Positions 43,563-52,927 of a DNA stretch of 64,000 bases are shown here, in pieces. This DNA is from Parabacteroides sp. AD58. Its GTDB lineage: Bacteria > Bacteroidota > Bacteroidia > Bacteroidales > Tannerellaceae. Position numbers and translations under genes: made by a program. Each line of letters starts with the position of its first letter. Positions within the stretch are counted from its first letter, which is position 1. The notes under the pieces were generated by a model. That model had not been told where the DNA came from. It ran no database searches and was given only the letters and a program-made list of their open reading frames with translations. The stretch lies in contig NZ_CP146284.1 in assembly GCF_023744375.2 (NCBI RefSeq), positions 1,240,001 through 1,304,000 on the forward strand, in the 5' to 3' direction.

Positions 43563-44993
43563 TTGCCCGTCTTTTCCATCTAAAACTGATACCAATCCCG
43601 GTTCACGCACCTCAGTTCCTTTGGCACGCGTCAGGTTATCGCCTAATTCCTTACGCTTTTCGTCGGCGATCTTCATCAGCTTGACGGCCCGCTCCGGATA
43701 CTGATGCAACACATTGTAACGCTCTCCGGGATCACGACGCAAATCATACAGCTCGCTAGCACGCAGTTCGACCGTTGCCAGGTTACCGGGTTTTCCGTCG
43801 TTGCCCGGGGCATAAGCTCCGTAGGTTACATACTTATGTGGGAAAACCAGTTTAAATTCACCATCGGTAACTGCCTCCAAATCATTCCGATTATAATAAT
43901 ACACAAACGATTCCCGTGGATTTGCCTGTTCATCACCTTCAATCAAAGGCAGGATACTGACACCATCAATCTTCCTGGGAGGTAACGATGCTTCAGCAAT
44001 CTCGGCAAAAGTAGGAAGCAAATCAATGTTCGAGGCCAGTTTGTTGCAAATCGTTCCGGCTTTCGTATGGCCTTTCCAATACATAATACAAGGGACACGG
44101 TTTCCACCGTCGAAAGTTGTGGCCTTAGCTTCCCGCAATCCGCCAGCCGAACCGGCATGATTTCCGTAATTCGCCCACGGACCATTGTCGGAAGTAATGA
44201 CAATCAGTGTCTGTTCTTCCAAACCCAGTTCCTTCACCGTCTTCCAGACTTCACCAATACTCCAGTCTATTTCCATCATCACATCCCCAAAAAGGCCCTG
44301 CTCACTCTTACCTTTAAATTTATCAGATACAGCTAGAGGGACATGAGGCATACTATGTGCCAGGTAAAGAAAGAAAGGCTTATTCTTGTTCTTCCGGATA
44401 AACTGAACGGAACGCGTCGTATAGTCGGTAGTAAAACAGCTTTGGTCTGTATTGTAACCTACCACCTCATTCCCGTCGTAAGTAGGAAGATCCGGGAAAT
44501 TGAATATCTCACCCTGCTGCGGATGAAACGGCCACATGTCATTCGAGTAAGGCAAACCATAATATTCGTCAAAGCCATTCTGTAACGGAAGAAAAGCACG
44601 CTGGCTTCCCAAATGCCATTTTCCGAAGATAGCCGTACTATATCCTTTCTGCTTTAAGACTTCACCCAATGTCATTTCATCCGGATGAATTCCATAATCG
44701 GAATCAGGACCGGGAGCACCTGAAAAGCCAATACGGTTCGGATAGCAACCCGTCAGCAATCCGGCCCGCGAAGCTCCGCTGATAGGCTGGGCAGCCAGGA
44801 AATGCGTAAAGCGGACTCCCTGCGCCGCCAGTAAGTCAATTTGCGGTGTCTTGTAACCATAAGCTCCGTTACAAGAAAAGTCACCGTACCCCACATCATC
44901 CAGATTCACCAGAATAATATTCGTATAATCCGCCGCTAACACTGGTATCATTCCGGCAGAAAGCAACGTACCCAAAAGCCATTTCCTATTCAT
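43554..44993 (-). CDS. Secreted sulfatase (arylsulfatase family)
   Basis: 479 residues. The signal peptide ends near residue 20 (VLAAD). Metal ligands are in VNLDDVGYGD; the formylglycine site is Ser72 in SGASRAGLLTG, a Ser-type motif with Ala in place of the usual Pro, so maturation needs an anaerobic radical-SAM enzyme. YNTDQSCFTTDYTTRSVQFI and ITSDNGPWANYGNHAGSAGGLR are further family marks. It removes sulfate from a host or plant glycan. It stands alone, outside any glycan-use operon. Confidence 0.92.
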   Translation of the reverse strand: MNRKWLLGTLLSAGMIPVLAADYTNIILVNLDDVGYGDFSCNGAYGYKTPQIDLLAAQGVRFTHFLAAQPISGASRAGLLTGCYPNRIGFSGAPGPDSDYGIHPDEMTLGEVLKQKGYSTAIFGKWHLGSQRAFLPLQNGFDEYYGLPYSNDMWPFHPQQGEIFNFPDLPTYDGNEVVGYNTDQSCFTTDYTTRSVQFIRKNKNKPFFLYLAHSMPHVPLAVSDKFKGKSEQGLFGDVMMEIDWSIGEVWKTVKELGLEEQTLIVITSDNGPWANYGNHAGSAGGLREAKATTFDGGNRVPCIMYWKGHTKAGTICNKLASNIDLLPTFAEIAEASLPPRKIDGVSILPLIEGDEQANPRESFVYYYNRNDLEAVTDGEFKLVFPHKYVTYGAYAPGNDGKPGNLATVELRASELYDLRRDPGERYNVLHQYPERAVKLMKIADEKRKELGDNLTRAKGTEVREPGLVSVLDGKDGQQK

Positions 44994-45039
44994 GATATAT
45001 AGATTTTACGTTAATAATATAATGTATATTCTTCTTTTG

Positions 45040-45192
45040 CATACGAAAGTAAAAAAGTATTCGAATAAAAGCAACAAACATACAATCACCATCCAGCTCA
45101 ATGAGGGAGTAAAATCCGGGAAAGTCAACTTCGAAGTTACCAATTTATGGATTGCTCCAAACAAAGGCCTGCCCTACTCTTACGACATTTAA
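45040..45192 (+). pseudogene. Possible gene remnant, unidentified
   Basis: In the 314-bp gap between the sulfatase and carbonic anhydrase genes, a plus-strand frame carries HTITIQLNEGVKSGKVNFE and TNLWIAPNKGLPYSYDI, which has ordinary codon use and a protein-like composition, in contrast to the AT-rich sequence before it. I do not recognise it. It may be the tail of a lost gene, or chance. Confidence 0.25.
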
Positions 45193-45241
45193 GCAATTCG
45201 TTATAAGTAACGTCAACTCTTTTCTTATATATTCAATAAGC

Positions 45242-45279
45242 AAGGCTGTCTGAAAACAAACCTATAATCAGACAGCCTT
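45242..45279. terminator. Inverted repeat below the carbonic anhydrase gene
   Basis: A 12-bp perfect stem (AAGGCTGTCTGA at 45242-45253, complement at 45268-45279) with a 14-nt loop, followed by ATTCTTTT on the plus strand. It probably ends the carbonic anhydrase message although the T-tract is better on the other strand. Confidence 0.6.
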
Positions 45280-45307
45280 ATTCTTTTATCCTCTATAAAC
45301 AGAACTG

Positions 45308-45847
45308 TTACAACTGAGTCAGTTCCCCGGTAACAGAATTCATGATAAAACCACGCACCACAATATCAGAAGGAATCAACGGATGATGCTGTACCAGCTC
45401 AACAGACTCGTGAACAGCCTTCTCGGTATCGTCGAATCCACTCAGCCACGATTCGAAATCTATCCCGCAATAACGCATCATATCAATATGGTCTTTCGAT
45501 ATGCCGCGTTCCATCATATGATGAATCATCACGTCGCTGTCCATGTGTTGAACACCGCAATCAGTATGACCAATAATCATCACTTCCTTTACTCCTAATT
45601 CATAAATTGCCACCAATAAACTACGGATTACACTATCGAACGGTTGAGAAATTGTTCCTCCAGCATTCTTAATGATTTTAACATCACCGTTCTTCAACCC
45701 TAATGCTGCCGGCAGCAGTTCTGTCAATCGCGTATCCATACACGAAACAATGGCAATCTTCTTATCCGGATATTTGTTGGTTATATACTTTTCGTATCCT
45801 TTCCGTTCCACAAATTCCCGGTTATACTTTAAAATATCTTCTAACAT
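45308..45847 (-). CDS. Beta-class carbonic anhydrase
   Basis: 179 residues. The zinc ligands are Cys36 (CMDTR, with the Asp38-Arg40 pair), His94 and Cys97 (HTDCG). It converts CO2 to bicarbonate in the cytoplasm, useful for carboxylation in a CO2-dependent gut anaerobe. The short length fits the plant-type beta subfamily of small proteins. Single-gene unit. Confidence 0.93.
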   Translation of the reverse strand: MLEDILKYNREFVERKGYEKYITNKYPDKKIAIVSCMDTRLTELLPAALGLKNGDVKIIKNAGGTISQPFDSVIRSLLVAIYELGVKEVMIIGHTDCGVQHMDSDVMIHHMMERGISKDHIDMMRYCGIDFESWLSGFDDTEKAVHESVELVQHHPLIPSDIVVRGFIMNSVTGELTQL

Positions 45848-46037
45848 GGATTTTTCGTCTGTTTGATTCTACAATAAGTATGAGGTGAAAACCGTTCAAA
45901 ATTAGCGAGATTTCAGCTTGACTGTATTTCTTCTGTACTAAAACATTTTAACGGCCATATTTTTTGCCTTAAATCAAGAAAACTTTTTTACCATAAAAAA
46001 AACACGAAACAAGCATACATCATATAAAAATCAGTCG

Positions 46038-46045
46038 TACTTTTG
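46038..46045 (+). promoter_or_regulatory. -7 box before the structured RNA
   Basis: TACTTTTG matches TAnnTTTG. No TTTG at the -33 place. A transcript from near 46052 would run to the terminator at 46459, about 408 nt. Confidence 0.5.
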
Positions 46046-46344
46046 TGTCGTAAAACATAACCGTTAAGCACAAAGGAAAAGTTAGAATAGGTTTCTTTCA
46101 TAACAACAATGAAGCGTCATTGCAAAGAACCAGTCAAGGATAGCTTAGAAATTCTGAGTTGATTCTTGACTTTAGTAAAGAGCAAAAAGATTGTTTAGGA
46201 TAATTGACAGGAGAAAGAAGATTCGGAAAGGTTTTTAGTAGGTAGGTTTTCGATTTTAATATTGGTTGATTCATATTGTATTTTAGGTTTTATTTTGACT
46301 GAATCTTCTTTACAAACGTCAAAAGGTTGTTTAAAATTAAAAGT

Positions 46345-46443
46345 ATGAAAAGGTTGGTTTCAAAATGGATGAAACTCTCTTCCAGCTGGTTGACAGTAAT
46401 CGGCAGACTGGAACTGATGAAATGGGGATATGGCAGTTATTGA
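46345..46443 (+). CDS. Possible 32-residue peptide in the structured RNA
   Basis: An ATG frame of 33 codons ends inside the terminator stem. The peptide is basic and amphipathic, starting MKRLVSKWMKL and ending MKWGYGSY. It could be a small protein, a leader peptide or chance; helices GTTTCA/TGAAAC and TTCCAG/CTGGAA within the same sequence argue that RNA structure may be what is selected. Confidence 0.3.
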   Translation: MKRLVSKWMKLSSSWLTVIGRLELMKWGYGSY

Positions 46444-46459
46444 TCATATCCCTTTTTTT
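46425..46459 (+). terminator. Terminator of the structured RNA
   Basis: An 8-bp perfect stem (GGGATATG at 46425-46432, CATATCCC at 46445-46452) followed by T7 at 46453-46459. Confidence 0.85.
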
Positions 46460-46618
46460 ATTTATGCCTTTCTTACCGAATACAGTTACCAGCCATTCAA
46501 ATTCTCTGAATTACAGATGATGCCAAGCCCATTTTTGATAAATCTTCTATCAAATTTATAAAGTCCAATTTCTTTATTTTCCATTTCTTTGTATAGAATC
46601 ATCTAATCGTATACTCAT

Positions 46619-49390
46619 ATGAAAAAATTCTGTCTGCTTATCGGTTGGCTAATTTATAACTGCATCAGTTATGCTGCCCCACTAAAAGTATATCATCTGA
46701 CTTGCGAACATATCCAAAATCCATTGGGAACCGACCAGCTACAACCGCGGCTAAGCTGGAAGCTGGAATCAGACGAGCGAAATCAATACCAGTCTGCTTA
46801 CGAGATTCTGGTTTCGACCGACCGAGAAAAACTGGAAAAAGGGAAAGCTGATATCTGGAACAGCGGACGGATAAAAAGCGATGAAACCATTCTGATTCCC
46901 TACACTGGAAAGAAGCTGAAATCATTTACCCGTTATTATTGGAAAGTGAGGGTTTATAACCAACAGGGAGAAGCATCCGATTGGAGTGAAACGGCCTGGT
47001 GGGAAACCGCCATGTTAAAAGCCGACGATTGGAAAGCAGCGTGGATCTATGATGGAAGCCAGGCTCCGTCTGATCCGAATGACTTCTATAAAGACAATCC
47101 AGCTCCCCTATTCCGGAAAACCTTCCAAGCCAAAACAGGAATTCTATCAGCCCGCTTGTACATAGCCGGTATCGGATATTACGAAGCCAGCCTGAATGGT
47201 CAACGGATCGGTGACAGATTGCTGGATCCCGGATGGACGAACTATGACAAAGAAATTCTATACAGCACGTATGATATTACCGACATGATTCAAACTGGGA
47301 CAAATTGCCTGGGCGTTGTGTTGGGTAATGGCTTTTATAATCCGATTCCCATGCCGATATTCAAGAATCTGCGTGAATATCTGACGATCGGTCAACCCTG
47401 TTTGAAAGCCCAATTACTGATCACTTATGAAAATGGAAAACAAGAATGGATTTATTCTGATTCCAGTTGGACCTATGCCGATAGTCCTGTCCTGCGTAAT
47501 AATGTTTATTTAGGCGAGAAATACGATGCCCGAAAAGAAATCAGAGATTGGGATAAGCCTACTTACAATGATGATCAATGGAAACAGGCAGTTCCTGTAC
47601 CAACACCGCCACAAGGAAAACTGACAGCTCAAATGCAACCACCCATCCGTATCCGTGAAATCATACATCCAACCCGTATGACGGAAACACGACGAGGAGA
47701 ATTTGTCTTTGACCTCGGGCAAAACATGGCGGGAGTTGCCCGAATTAAAGTAAAAGGCCCGAAAGGAACACGTGTTACCATCCGGTATGGAGAAGATGTC
47801 TATTCCGATGGAAGCCTTAATGTGATGACATCTGTTGCCGGACAACATAAAACTGTCTGGAATGCCAATCAGGAAGCGGCCGGAGCTCCACCTACTGCCT
47901 GGCAGGAAGATACCTATATATTAAAAGGAGAAGGTGAGGAAATCTGGATGCCGCGATTCACCTTCCACGGATTTCGATATATTGAAATTACAGGCTGGCC
48001 CGGAAGACCTACATTAGATAACATTGAAGGAATCCGATTAAGTGCAGACCTGCAAACCACAGGGCAGTTCACCTCATCAAACGAATTGCTTAATCGCTTA
48101 CACCGGGTTTTGGACTATACATTTCTCAGTAACGTCTTCAGTGTAGAATCAGATTGCCCGGCTCGTGAAAAGTTTGGATATGGTGGTGACATCGTAGGTG
48201 TTTCACGTACATTCTGTTATTTCTATGACATGCATAATTTCTATGCAAAAGCGATTCGGGACTTTGCCAACGATCAACGTCCTTTAGGAGGATTCACGGA
48301 AACAGCACCTTATAATGGTATAGCCGATCAAGGTTTGGGAGACGGTTCCGGTCCGATTGGCTGGCAACTGGCGTTTGCATTCCTGCAAAAACAGCTTTAC
48401 GAATATTACGGAGACAAACAAATCATAGAGAATTATTATCCTCAACTCAAAAGGCAAGTAGACTTCCTGGCGTCAAAAGCGGAGAACTATATTATTGACC
48501 GTTGTATCAACGATCACGAAAGCCTGGACCAGCGTATTCCAGCCTTGTTTGCCACGGCACACTTTTATCACCACGTCCTTTTGATAACGGAATTTGCCCA
48601 ACTGACAAATCGGAAAGCCGACCAGCAGCAATATGAGTCACTTGCTCGGCAGATCAAAACAGCATTCATCCAAAAGTTTGTTCAAACCAGCACAGGAAAG
48701 ATTGGCAACGGAACACCTGCAGAACAGGCCTTCGGTTTATACTACGGACTTATCCCTGAAGACATAAGAACAAAAGTAATCCAACAATTACTTCAGGCCA
48801 TTTCCGACCGGAACAACCACATAACCTCTGGTATTTTCGGTACACCGATCGTCCTTACCGTCTTAAGTGATTTGAACTTAAATGACATCGCCTATCAGAT
48901 GGCTACACAAACAGATTTTCCAGGCTGGGGCCATATGTTATCTTCCGGCGCAACAACTTTATGGGAAACATGGAAGTATTCAGACAACGTATTCTCTCAT
49001 AATCACCCGATGTTCGGTAGTGTCGGCGAATGGATGTATCAGTCACTGGCTGGAATTAAAGCTTTGTCTCCCGGGTTTAAACAGATAAGTATTCATCCTC
49101 AGGCAAGTGGTGATCTACAATGGGTTAATAGTAGCTATGAATCATCACGCGGGAAAATCACCTGTCAATGGAAAAAAGAAAATGGAACTTATACGCTTCA
49201 GGTACATATTCCCGCCAATACAAAAGCTCAAGTATTTATTCCTAATAAATCTTCATTCATAAAAGAAAGCGGAGAAAGTATCGCTTCTTCTTCCCTCATA
49301 CAAATCATACGGGAAGAATCGGACCACTGCTGGATAGAAATTCCATCCGGAACCTATTTGTTCAGTTGCCCAATTCCACCAAAGAACTAA
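46619..49390 (+). CDS. Secreted alpha-L-rhamnosidase (GH78)
   Basis: 923 residues. The signal peptide ends near residue 20 (ISYAAP). Domains in order: a fibronectin-like N-terminus, a carbohydrate-binding domain (LYIAGIGYYEASLNGQRIGDRLLDPGWTNY is split over about 178-207), a beta domain with FDLGQNMAGVARIKV, the helical catalytic barrel, and a C-terminal beta domain. Asp512, Glu517 and Asp524 in DCPAREKFGYGGD have the spacing of the GH78 acidic set; Glu783 in TTLWETW is the likely second catalytic residue. It frees L-rhamnose from pectin or glycosides, which the rha operon can use. Confidence 0.94.
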   Translation: MKKFCLLIGWLIYNCISYAAPLKVYHLTCEHIQNPLGTDQLQPRLSWKLESDERNQYQSAYEILVSTDREKLEKGKADIWNSGRIKSDETILIPYTGKKLKSFTRYYWKVRVYNQQGEASDWSETAWWETAMLKADDWKAAWIYDGSQAPSDPNDFYKDNPAPLFRKTFQAKTGILSARLYIAGIGYYEASLNGQRIGDRLLDPGWTNYDKEILYSTYDITDMIQTGTNCLGVVLGNGFYNPIPMPIFKNLREYLTIGQPCLKAQLLITYENGKQEWIYSDSSWTYADSPVLRNNVYLGEKYDARKEIRDWDKPTYNDDQWKQAVPVPTPPQGKLTAQMQPPIRIREIIHPTRMTETRRGEFVFDLGQNMAGVARIKVKGPKGTRVTIRYGEDVYSDGSLNVMTSVAGQHKTVWNANQEAAGAPPTAWQEDTYILKGEGEEIWMPRFTFHGFRYIEITGWPGRPTLDNIEGIRLSADLQTTGQFTSSNELLNRLHRVLDYTFLSNVFSVESDCPAREKFGYGGDIVGVSRTFCYFYDMHNFYAKAIRDFANDQRPLGGFTETAPYNGIADQGLGDGSGPIGWQLAFAFLQKQLYEYYGDKQIIENYYPQLKRQVDFLASKAENYIIDRCINDHESLDQRIPALFATAHFYHHVLLITEFAQLTNRKADQQQYESLARQIKTAFIQKFVQTSTGKIGNGTPAEQAFGLYYGLIPEDIRTKVIQQLLQAISDRNNHITSGIFGTPIVLTVLSDLNLNDIAYQMATQTDFPGWGHMLSSGATTLWETWKYSDNVFSHNHPMFGSVGEWMYQSLAGIKALSPGFKQISIHPQASGDLQWVNSSYESSRGKITCQWKKENGTYTLQVHIPANTKAQVFIPNKSSFIKESGESIASSSLIQIIREESDHCWIEIPSGTYLFSCPIPPKN

Positions 49391-49783
49391 TCAAGCATTC
49401 AGGATTTGCCAGAACCGTTCGGGAAGACAAATATTCCCAACGGAAATGGCATCCCGAAACAAAGGAGCAATTTCCTCTGGCTTAAAACCGGCAATGCCAC
49501 AACCTATCTCAGTTACCAAGAATGTGTATTCAGGATGAGCTTTGGCAAAAGCTATAAATTCATCTACATACGGACGAATAGCCTCTACTCCACCATGCAT
49601 CGTTGGAATACCATAAGTCTGACCTTGCAAGCCTGTGCCTTGTCCCCAGACAGCACCCCATTTCCGATATGCCAATAAAGCAGCACCACCGCCGTGTTGT
49701 CCTTCCAGATTACTGCCAAACACAAAGATTTCATTCGGCTTCAGTTCCTGAATCCAATTACTTGTTATGCGTTGAGTATCCAT
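49391..49783 (-). CDS. Macro-domain-like small protein
   Basis: 130 residues. IFVFGSNLEGQHGGGAALLA and GLQGQTYGIPTMHGG resemble the ADP-ribose-binding loops of macro-like proteins found in phage and bacterial genomes (the A1S_2505-like group), and TEIGCGIAGFKPEEIAPLF matches the later strand and helix. It may bind or hydrolyse an ADP-ribose derivative. It is single-gene and convergent with the rhamnosidase (the stops touch). Confidence 0.7.
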   Translation of the reverse strand: MDTQRITSNWIQELKPNEIFVFGSNLEGQHGGGAALLAYRKWGAVWGQGTGLQGQTYGIPTMHGGVEAIRPYVDEFIAFAKAHPEYTFLVTEIGCGIAGFKPEEIAPLFRDAISVGNICLPERFWQILNA

Positions 49784-49845
49784 ATATTTAAGTTTATAAG
49801 TTTTTGAGCCCTTCTGCTTTCAGCCAGGTACATCTATAACAAAAA

Positions 49846-49893
49846 AGTATGTTACAAATATAGCCAATCCAAGCATACTATTTGTAACATACT
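49846..49893 (-). terminator. Terminator of the DUF1080 gene
   Basis: A 15-bp perfect stem (AGTATGTTACAAATA at 49846-49860, complement at 49879-49893) with an 18-nt loop, followed by T6 on the minus strand. Confidence 0.85.
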
Positions 49894-49938
49894 CTGAAAA
49901 AGATTCAACAGCCGCACCTGACGGCTGCCTCATCTGAT

Positions 49939-50694
49939 TTATAAATTACGAATCCAAATATTCCGATAAGCAACAGGAACACCATGATCCTGCAACAAAA
50001 GCGGCAAACGTCCGTGAGGCTTGTATGTCGGGAAACCAATATATGGAGTATTTCCTTTCAAAATATAATTGTTCTGAACTAAAATACCGTTTAATACCAC
50101 TGTGATCATAGCCGGAGACTCCATTACACCATCTGTCCCAAAACGAGGAGCTTTCCAATAGATATCATATACCTGCCATTTTTCTGTTCCAGTGAATGCA
50201 TTAGCAGCCGGAGCCTGCTGTTTATAAATACTTCCAACCATACCATTGACATATGTCGGATTATCTTCGCCGTCCAAGACTTGTACTTCATAAATACTCT
50301 GTAAGAAGATACCACTATTACCTTTCATCTGTAAAGTATTATTAGGACCTGGCTTCGGAGTCTTGAATTCAATATGCAGCTGGCAATCTCCAAAATATTC
50401 TTTTGTCTGAATTGTGCCAGTTCCAGGAACGACAACCATAGCTCCGTCTTCTACTTTCCATTTGGCATCTACTTCCTTTCCGTCTTTATCCAAAGAAACC
50501 CATTTAGACAAATCTTTACCATCAAACAAGACGATCGCATCTGAAGGCGGATTTCCTGGTTTGTCACCCGGTTGAACTTTAGGAGGCTGCGGAGAATACC
50601 ATTCTGTACATTCTGGAGCAACATGTCCTCCTTCTTGCGCACTCATTGTCGTAAAAGCGCAAATCAAGCTGATTAGCATAAGTACTTTTTTCAT
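49939..50694 (-). CDS. Secreted DUF1080 (3-keto-disaccharide hydrolase-like) protein
   Basis: 251 residues. The signal peptide ends near residue 19 (TMSAQ). The rest is one concanavalin-like DUF1080 domain: AIVLFDGKDLSKWVSLDKDGK, GTIQTKEYFGDCQLHIEFKTP, GNSGIFLQSIYEVQVLD and GRLPLLLQDHGVPVAYRNIWIRNL. Some members of this family cleave 3-keto glycosides made by Gfo/Idh/MocA oxidoreductases; whether this one does is not known. Single gene with a strong terminator. Confidence 0.9.
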   Translation of the reverse strand: MKKVLMLISLICAFTTMSAQEGGHVAPECTEWYSPQPPKVQPGDKPGNPPSDAIVLFDGKDLSKWVSLDKDGKEVDAKWKVEDGAMVVVPGTGTIQTKEYFGDCQLHIEFKTPKPGPNNTLQMKGNSGIFLQSIYEVQVLDGEDNPTYVNGMVGSIYKQQAPAANAFTGTEKWQVYDIYWKAPRFGTDGVMESPAMITVVLNGILVQNNYILKGNTPYIGFPTYKPHGRLPLLLQDHGVPVAYRNIWIRNL

Positions 50695-50821
50695 ACAATA
50701 AAATATTTAGTTAGCAATAAATTAAATAATAAATTCCGTTTTTATAAGGCATTTTTCATGGAATCTGATAACAAAATAATACAAAACTTTCCAAATAGCC
50801 AAATGTTTTCTACACGATTGA

Positions 50822-52837
50822 TCATTTACTTTTTTTCTTTTTTCCCTTCAAGCGCAATTTCTCTGCCAAGAGAGAATGACGTTCTGCCATGTCCTCATCG
50901 CCAGCTAGATGAAATAAATCAGCTAGATATTCATGTGTTGCAATATGTTCCGGCTTTACTTGAGATGCTTTAATAAAATCGGCTAATGCTTCTTCATAAT
51001 GTCTTTGATAGTAAAATGTCTTTCCCCGGTTATAGCGAGCCTTGAATGACTGCGAATCTAAGGTTATTGCCTTATTAAAGCAGACCAACGCTTCATAGTC
51101 GTCACCCATATCGAATAATGTCACACCTTTTCGTACCCAGGCATCCACATAAGTCGGATTCATCTTAAGAGCTTTATTAAAACACCGGAGACCTGCTTCC
51201 AAATCATGAACCTTGGTGACACATTCATTCCCCATCAGATAATATTCGTGAGCATATTCTTTCATAACAGCTCTCATCTCATGCAGTTCTTCCTGTAATG
51301 CCTTGATTTTCTCCTTTTGGTTCACAAGTCGTTGAAGCTTCAAACGGATCAAGCGCTGCACGGAAGGACTATCCATTTCATTCCGCTTTTTGAGAGCTGA
51401 AGCAAATGCCTCAACAGCTTCCTGCATGTTCCGTTTATCAAAGCTCTGCGCGGCTTTTACATAAAGCATCTCAGCTTCACTTTCCCGAAGGCTTTGTTCT
51501 ATAAGCCGACGATCATTGAACTGACGACTGAAATCTACTATTTCTTTTCTGATAAAAATATTCCGAAGAACAACAGGTGCTTTCAATACTAAACCCTCAA
51601 GAGAAGTGCACCGGCTCAAAGCCACATAAGTCTGACCTCCGGCAAAAACGCCACCACTCAGGTCCACAACAACACGACTGAAAGTCAAGCCCTGACTCTT
51701 GTGTACCGTAATTGCCCAAGCCAGACGAATAGGAAGCTGTTCAAACGTACCTATAACTTCCTCTTCAATCCGTTTCTCTTTCTCATTATATTTATACTTA
51801 CAATTCTCCCACGAAGAACGTTCTACCAGATATTCTTTCCCATTCTCCAAAAGGACATATACATTCCCATCTTCATCAATACCTGAGACCATGCCAATCG
51901 TTCCATTCACCCATCGCTTGTCCCGATCATTCTCTATAAAAATTACTTGGGCTTTTTCCTTAATAGAAAGATTCAAGGCTGTAGGCAATGAAGACTCCGG
52001 AAAATCCCCATTAATTACTCCTTTCGAAACAAACTCTTCACCAGGCAGTTCTTCCAGTTTCCGCTCATTAATATAATCAACCTGATCACGTCGGGTTGCC
52101 AAAGTAATGTACATATCTTCATTCTTCGGTTCAAACTGCGGAAAACAACGTTCATTCAGAACATTTAAATCCAACGGACGCACCACGTTTGTCCGAATCT
52201 TATCTAAAATATCAATAAATACCGGATCGCGCTGACGATAAACTTTCTGTAATTCAATTGGGACCAGATGAATCTCATGGAACACACGAGCAGAAAAGAA
52301 AAAAGGATTCGGATAAAAAAGATTCAAGATTTCACGCTGATCAGACGGAACAACAGGTTCTAACTGGAAAACATCACCTACAAAAAGAAGCTGTTTACCA
52401 CCAAAAGGCAAACGCATGTTACCCGAATATACCCGCAAGATCCGATCGACACAATCAATAATATCAGCCCGCACCATTGAAATTTCATCAATGATTACCA
52501 ATTCGACCTCCTCTATAATCTTCTTCCGCTCTTTATTATATTTGAAGAAGTCAAAAATCCTTCCATTCTTCAAACTCAAGTCCGGATCGTCAGGTAACAT
52601 CGGGCGAAAAGGCAGTTTGAAAAATGAATGCAATGTCATTCCTCCTGCATTAATGGCTGCAATACCAGTCGGTGCCAGTACAACATGTTTTTTCTTTGTA
52701 TGCTGACAGATGTACTTCAAGAACGTAGATTTTCCCGTTCCGGCTTTCCCTGTAAGAAAAACAGACTGACGAGTATATGAAATCAGCTGAAGGGCTTCTT
52801 GAAATTCCTTATTGTTCGTGTCTATAGTAAAATCCAC
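50822..52837 (-). CDS. PIF1/RecD-like helicase with C-terminal TPR repeats
   Basis: 671 residues from a GTG at 52837; a TAA lies five codons upstream in frame and no ATG comes between. Walker A is TGKAGTGKS at residues 29-37, Walker B IIDEIS, and AWAITVHKSQGLTFSRVVVDLSGGVFAGGQTYVALSRC holds the last helicase motifs. Residues 510-660 are three to four TPR units (ALKMNPTYVDAWVRKGVTLF, AITLDSQSFKARYNRGKTFY). It likely unwinds DNA 5' to 3'; the TPR tail would bind partner proteins. Confidence 0.88.
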   Translation of the reverse strand: MDFTIDTNNKEFQEALQLISYTRQSVFLTGKAGTGKSTFLKYICQHTKKKHVVLAPTGIAAINAGGMTLHSFFKLPFRPMLPDDPDLSLKNGRIFDFFKYNKERKKIIEEVELVIIDEISMVRADIIDCVDRILRVYSGNMRLPFGGKQLLFVGDVFQLEPVVPSDQREILNLFYPNPFFFSARVFHEIHLVPIELQKVYRQRDPVFIDILDKIRTNVVRPLDLNVLNERCFPQFEPKNEDMYITLATRRDQVDYINERKLEELPGEEFVSKGVINGDFPESSLPTALNLSIKEKAQVIFIENDRDKRWVNGTIGMVSGIDEDGNVYVLLENGKEYLVERSSWENCKYKYNEKEKRIEEEVIGTFEQLPIRLAWAITVHKSQGLTFSRVVVDLSGGVFAGGQTYVALSRCTSLEGLVLKAPVVLRNIFIRKEIVDFSRQFNDRRLIEQSLRESEAEMLYVKAAQSFDKRNMQEAVEAFASALKKRNEMDSPSVQRLIRLKLQRLVNQKEKIKALQEELHEMRAVMKEYAHEYYLMGNECVTKVHDLEAGLRCFNKALKMNPTYVDAWVRKGVTLFDMGDDYEALVCFNKAITLDSQSFKARYNRGKTFYYQRHYEEALADFIKASQVKPEHIATHEYLADLFHLAGDEDMAERHSLLAEKLRLKGKKKKSK

Positions 52838-52871
52838 AATATTATGAGTTTAGTTGACAAGTAAAAAATAA

Positions 52872-52905
52872 CAAGGTCTCAAGTATAACAAACCCTGAAA
52901 CCTTG
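52872..52905 (-). terminator. Terminator of the SGNH hydrolase gene
   Basis: CAAGGTCTCA (52872-52881) and TGAAACCTTG (52896-52905) form a 10-bp stem with one mismatch; TTATTTTTTAC follows on the minus strand. Confidence 0.75.
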
Positions 52906-52927
52906 TAGACCAAATCTTGTTAACTCT

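Larger units (their letters stand above)
46052..46459 (+). ncRNA. Structured RNA candidate, about 408 nt
   Basis: The 771-bp gap before the rhamnosidase holds a run of strong helices. CAATGA/TCATTG (46107-46122) sits within GGTT-CTTT/AAAG-AACC (46090-46131). GTCAAG/CTTGAC spans 46133-46170. TTGAC/GTCAA (46204-46208, 46319-46323) and an 11-bp perfect helix (AAAGAAGATTC at 46214-46224 with 46301-46311) enclose a 76-nt loop. GTTTCA/TGAAAC (46357-46375) and TTCCAG/CTGGAA (46380-46413) precede the terminator. I do not recognise a known family; it is not tmRNA, RNase P or SRP RNA by their conserved boxes. The rest of the gap (46460-46618) shows only the rhamnosidase upstream region. Confidence 0.55.

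Noticed and set aside
44992..45192. 66-residue intact gene upstream of the sulfatase
   Set aside because: Its start overlaps the sulfatase start codon and the first 25 residues are AT-rich non-coding sequence; only the last part looks protein-like and is listed as a possible remnant.
46052..46459. tmRNA, RNase P RNA or SRP RNA
   Set aside because: No tag-peptide frame, no conserved RNase P core boxes and no Alu/S-domain loop sequences were found.
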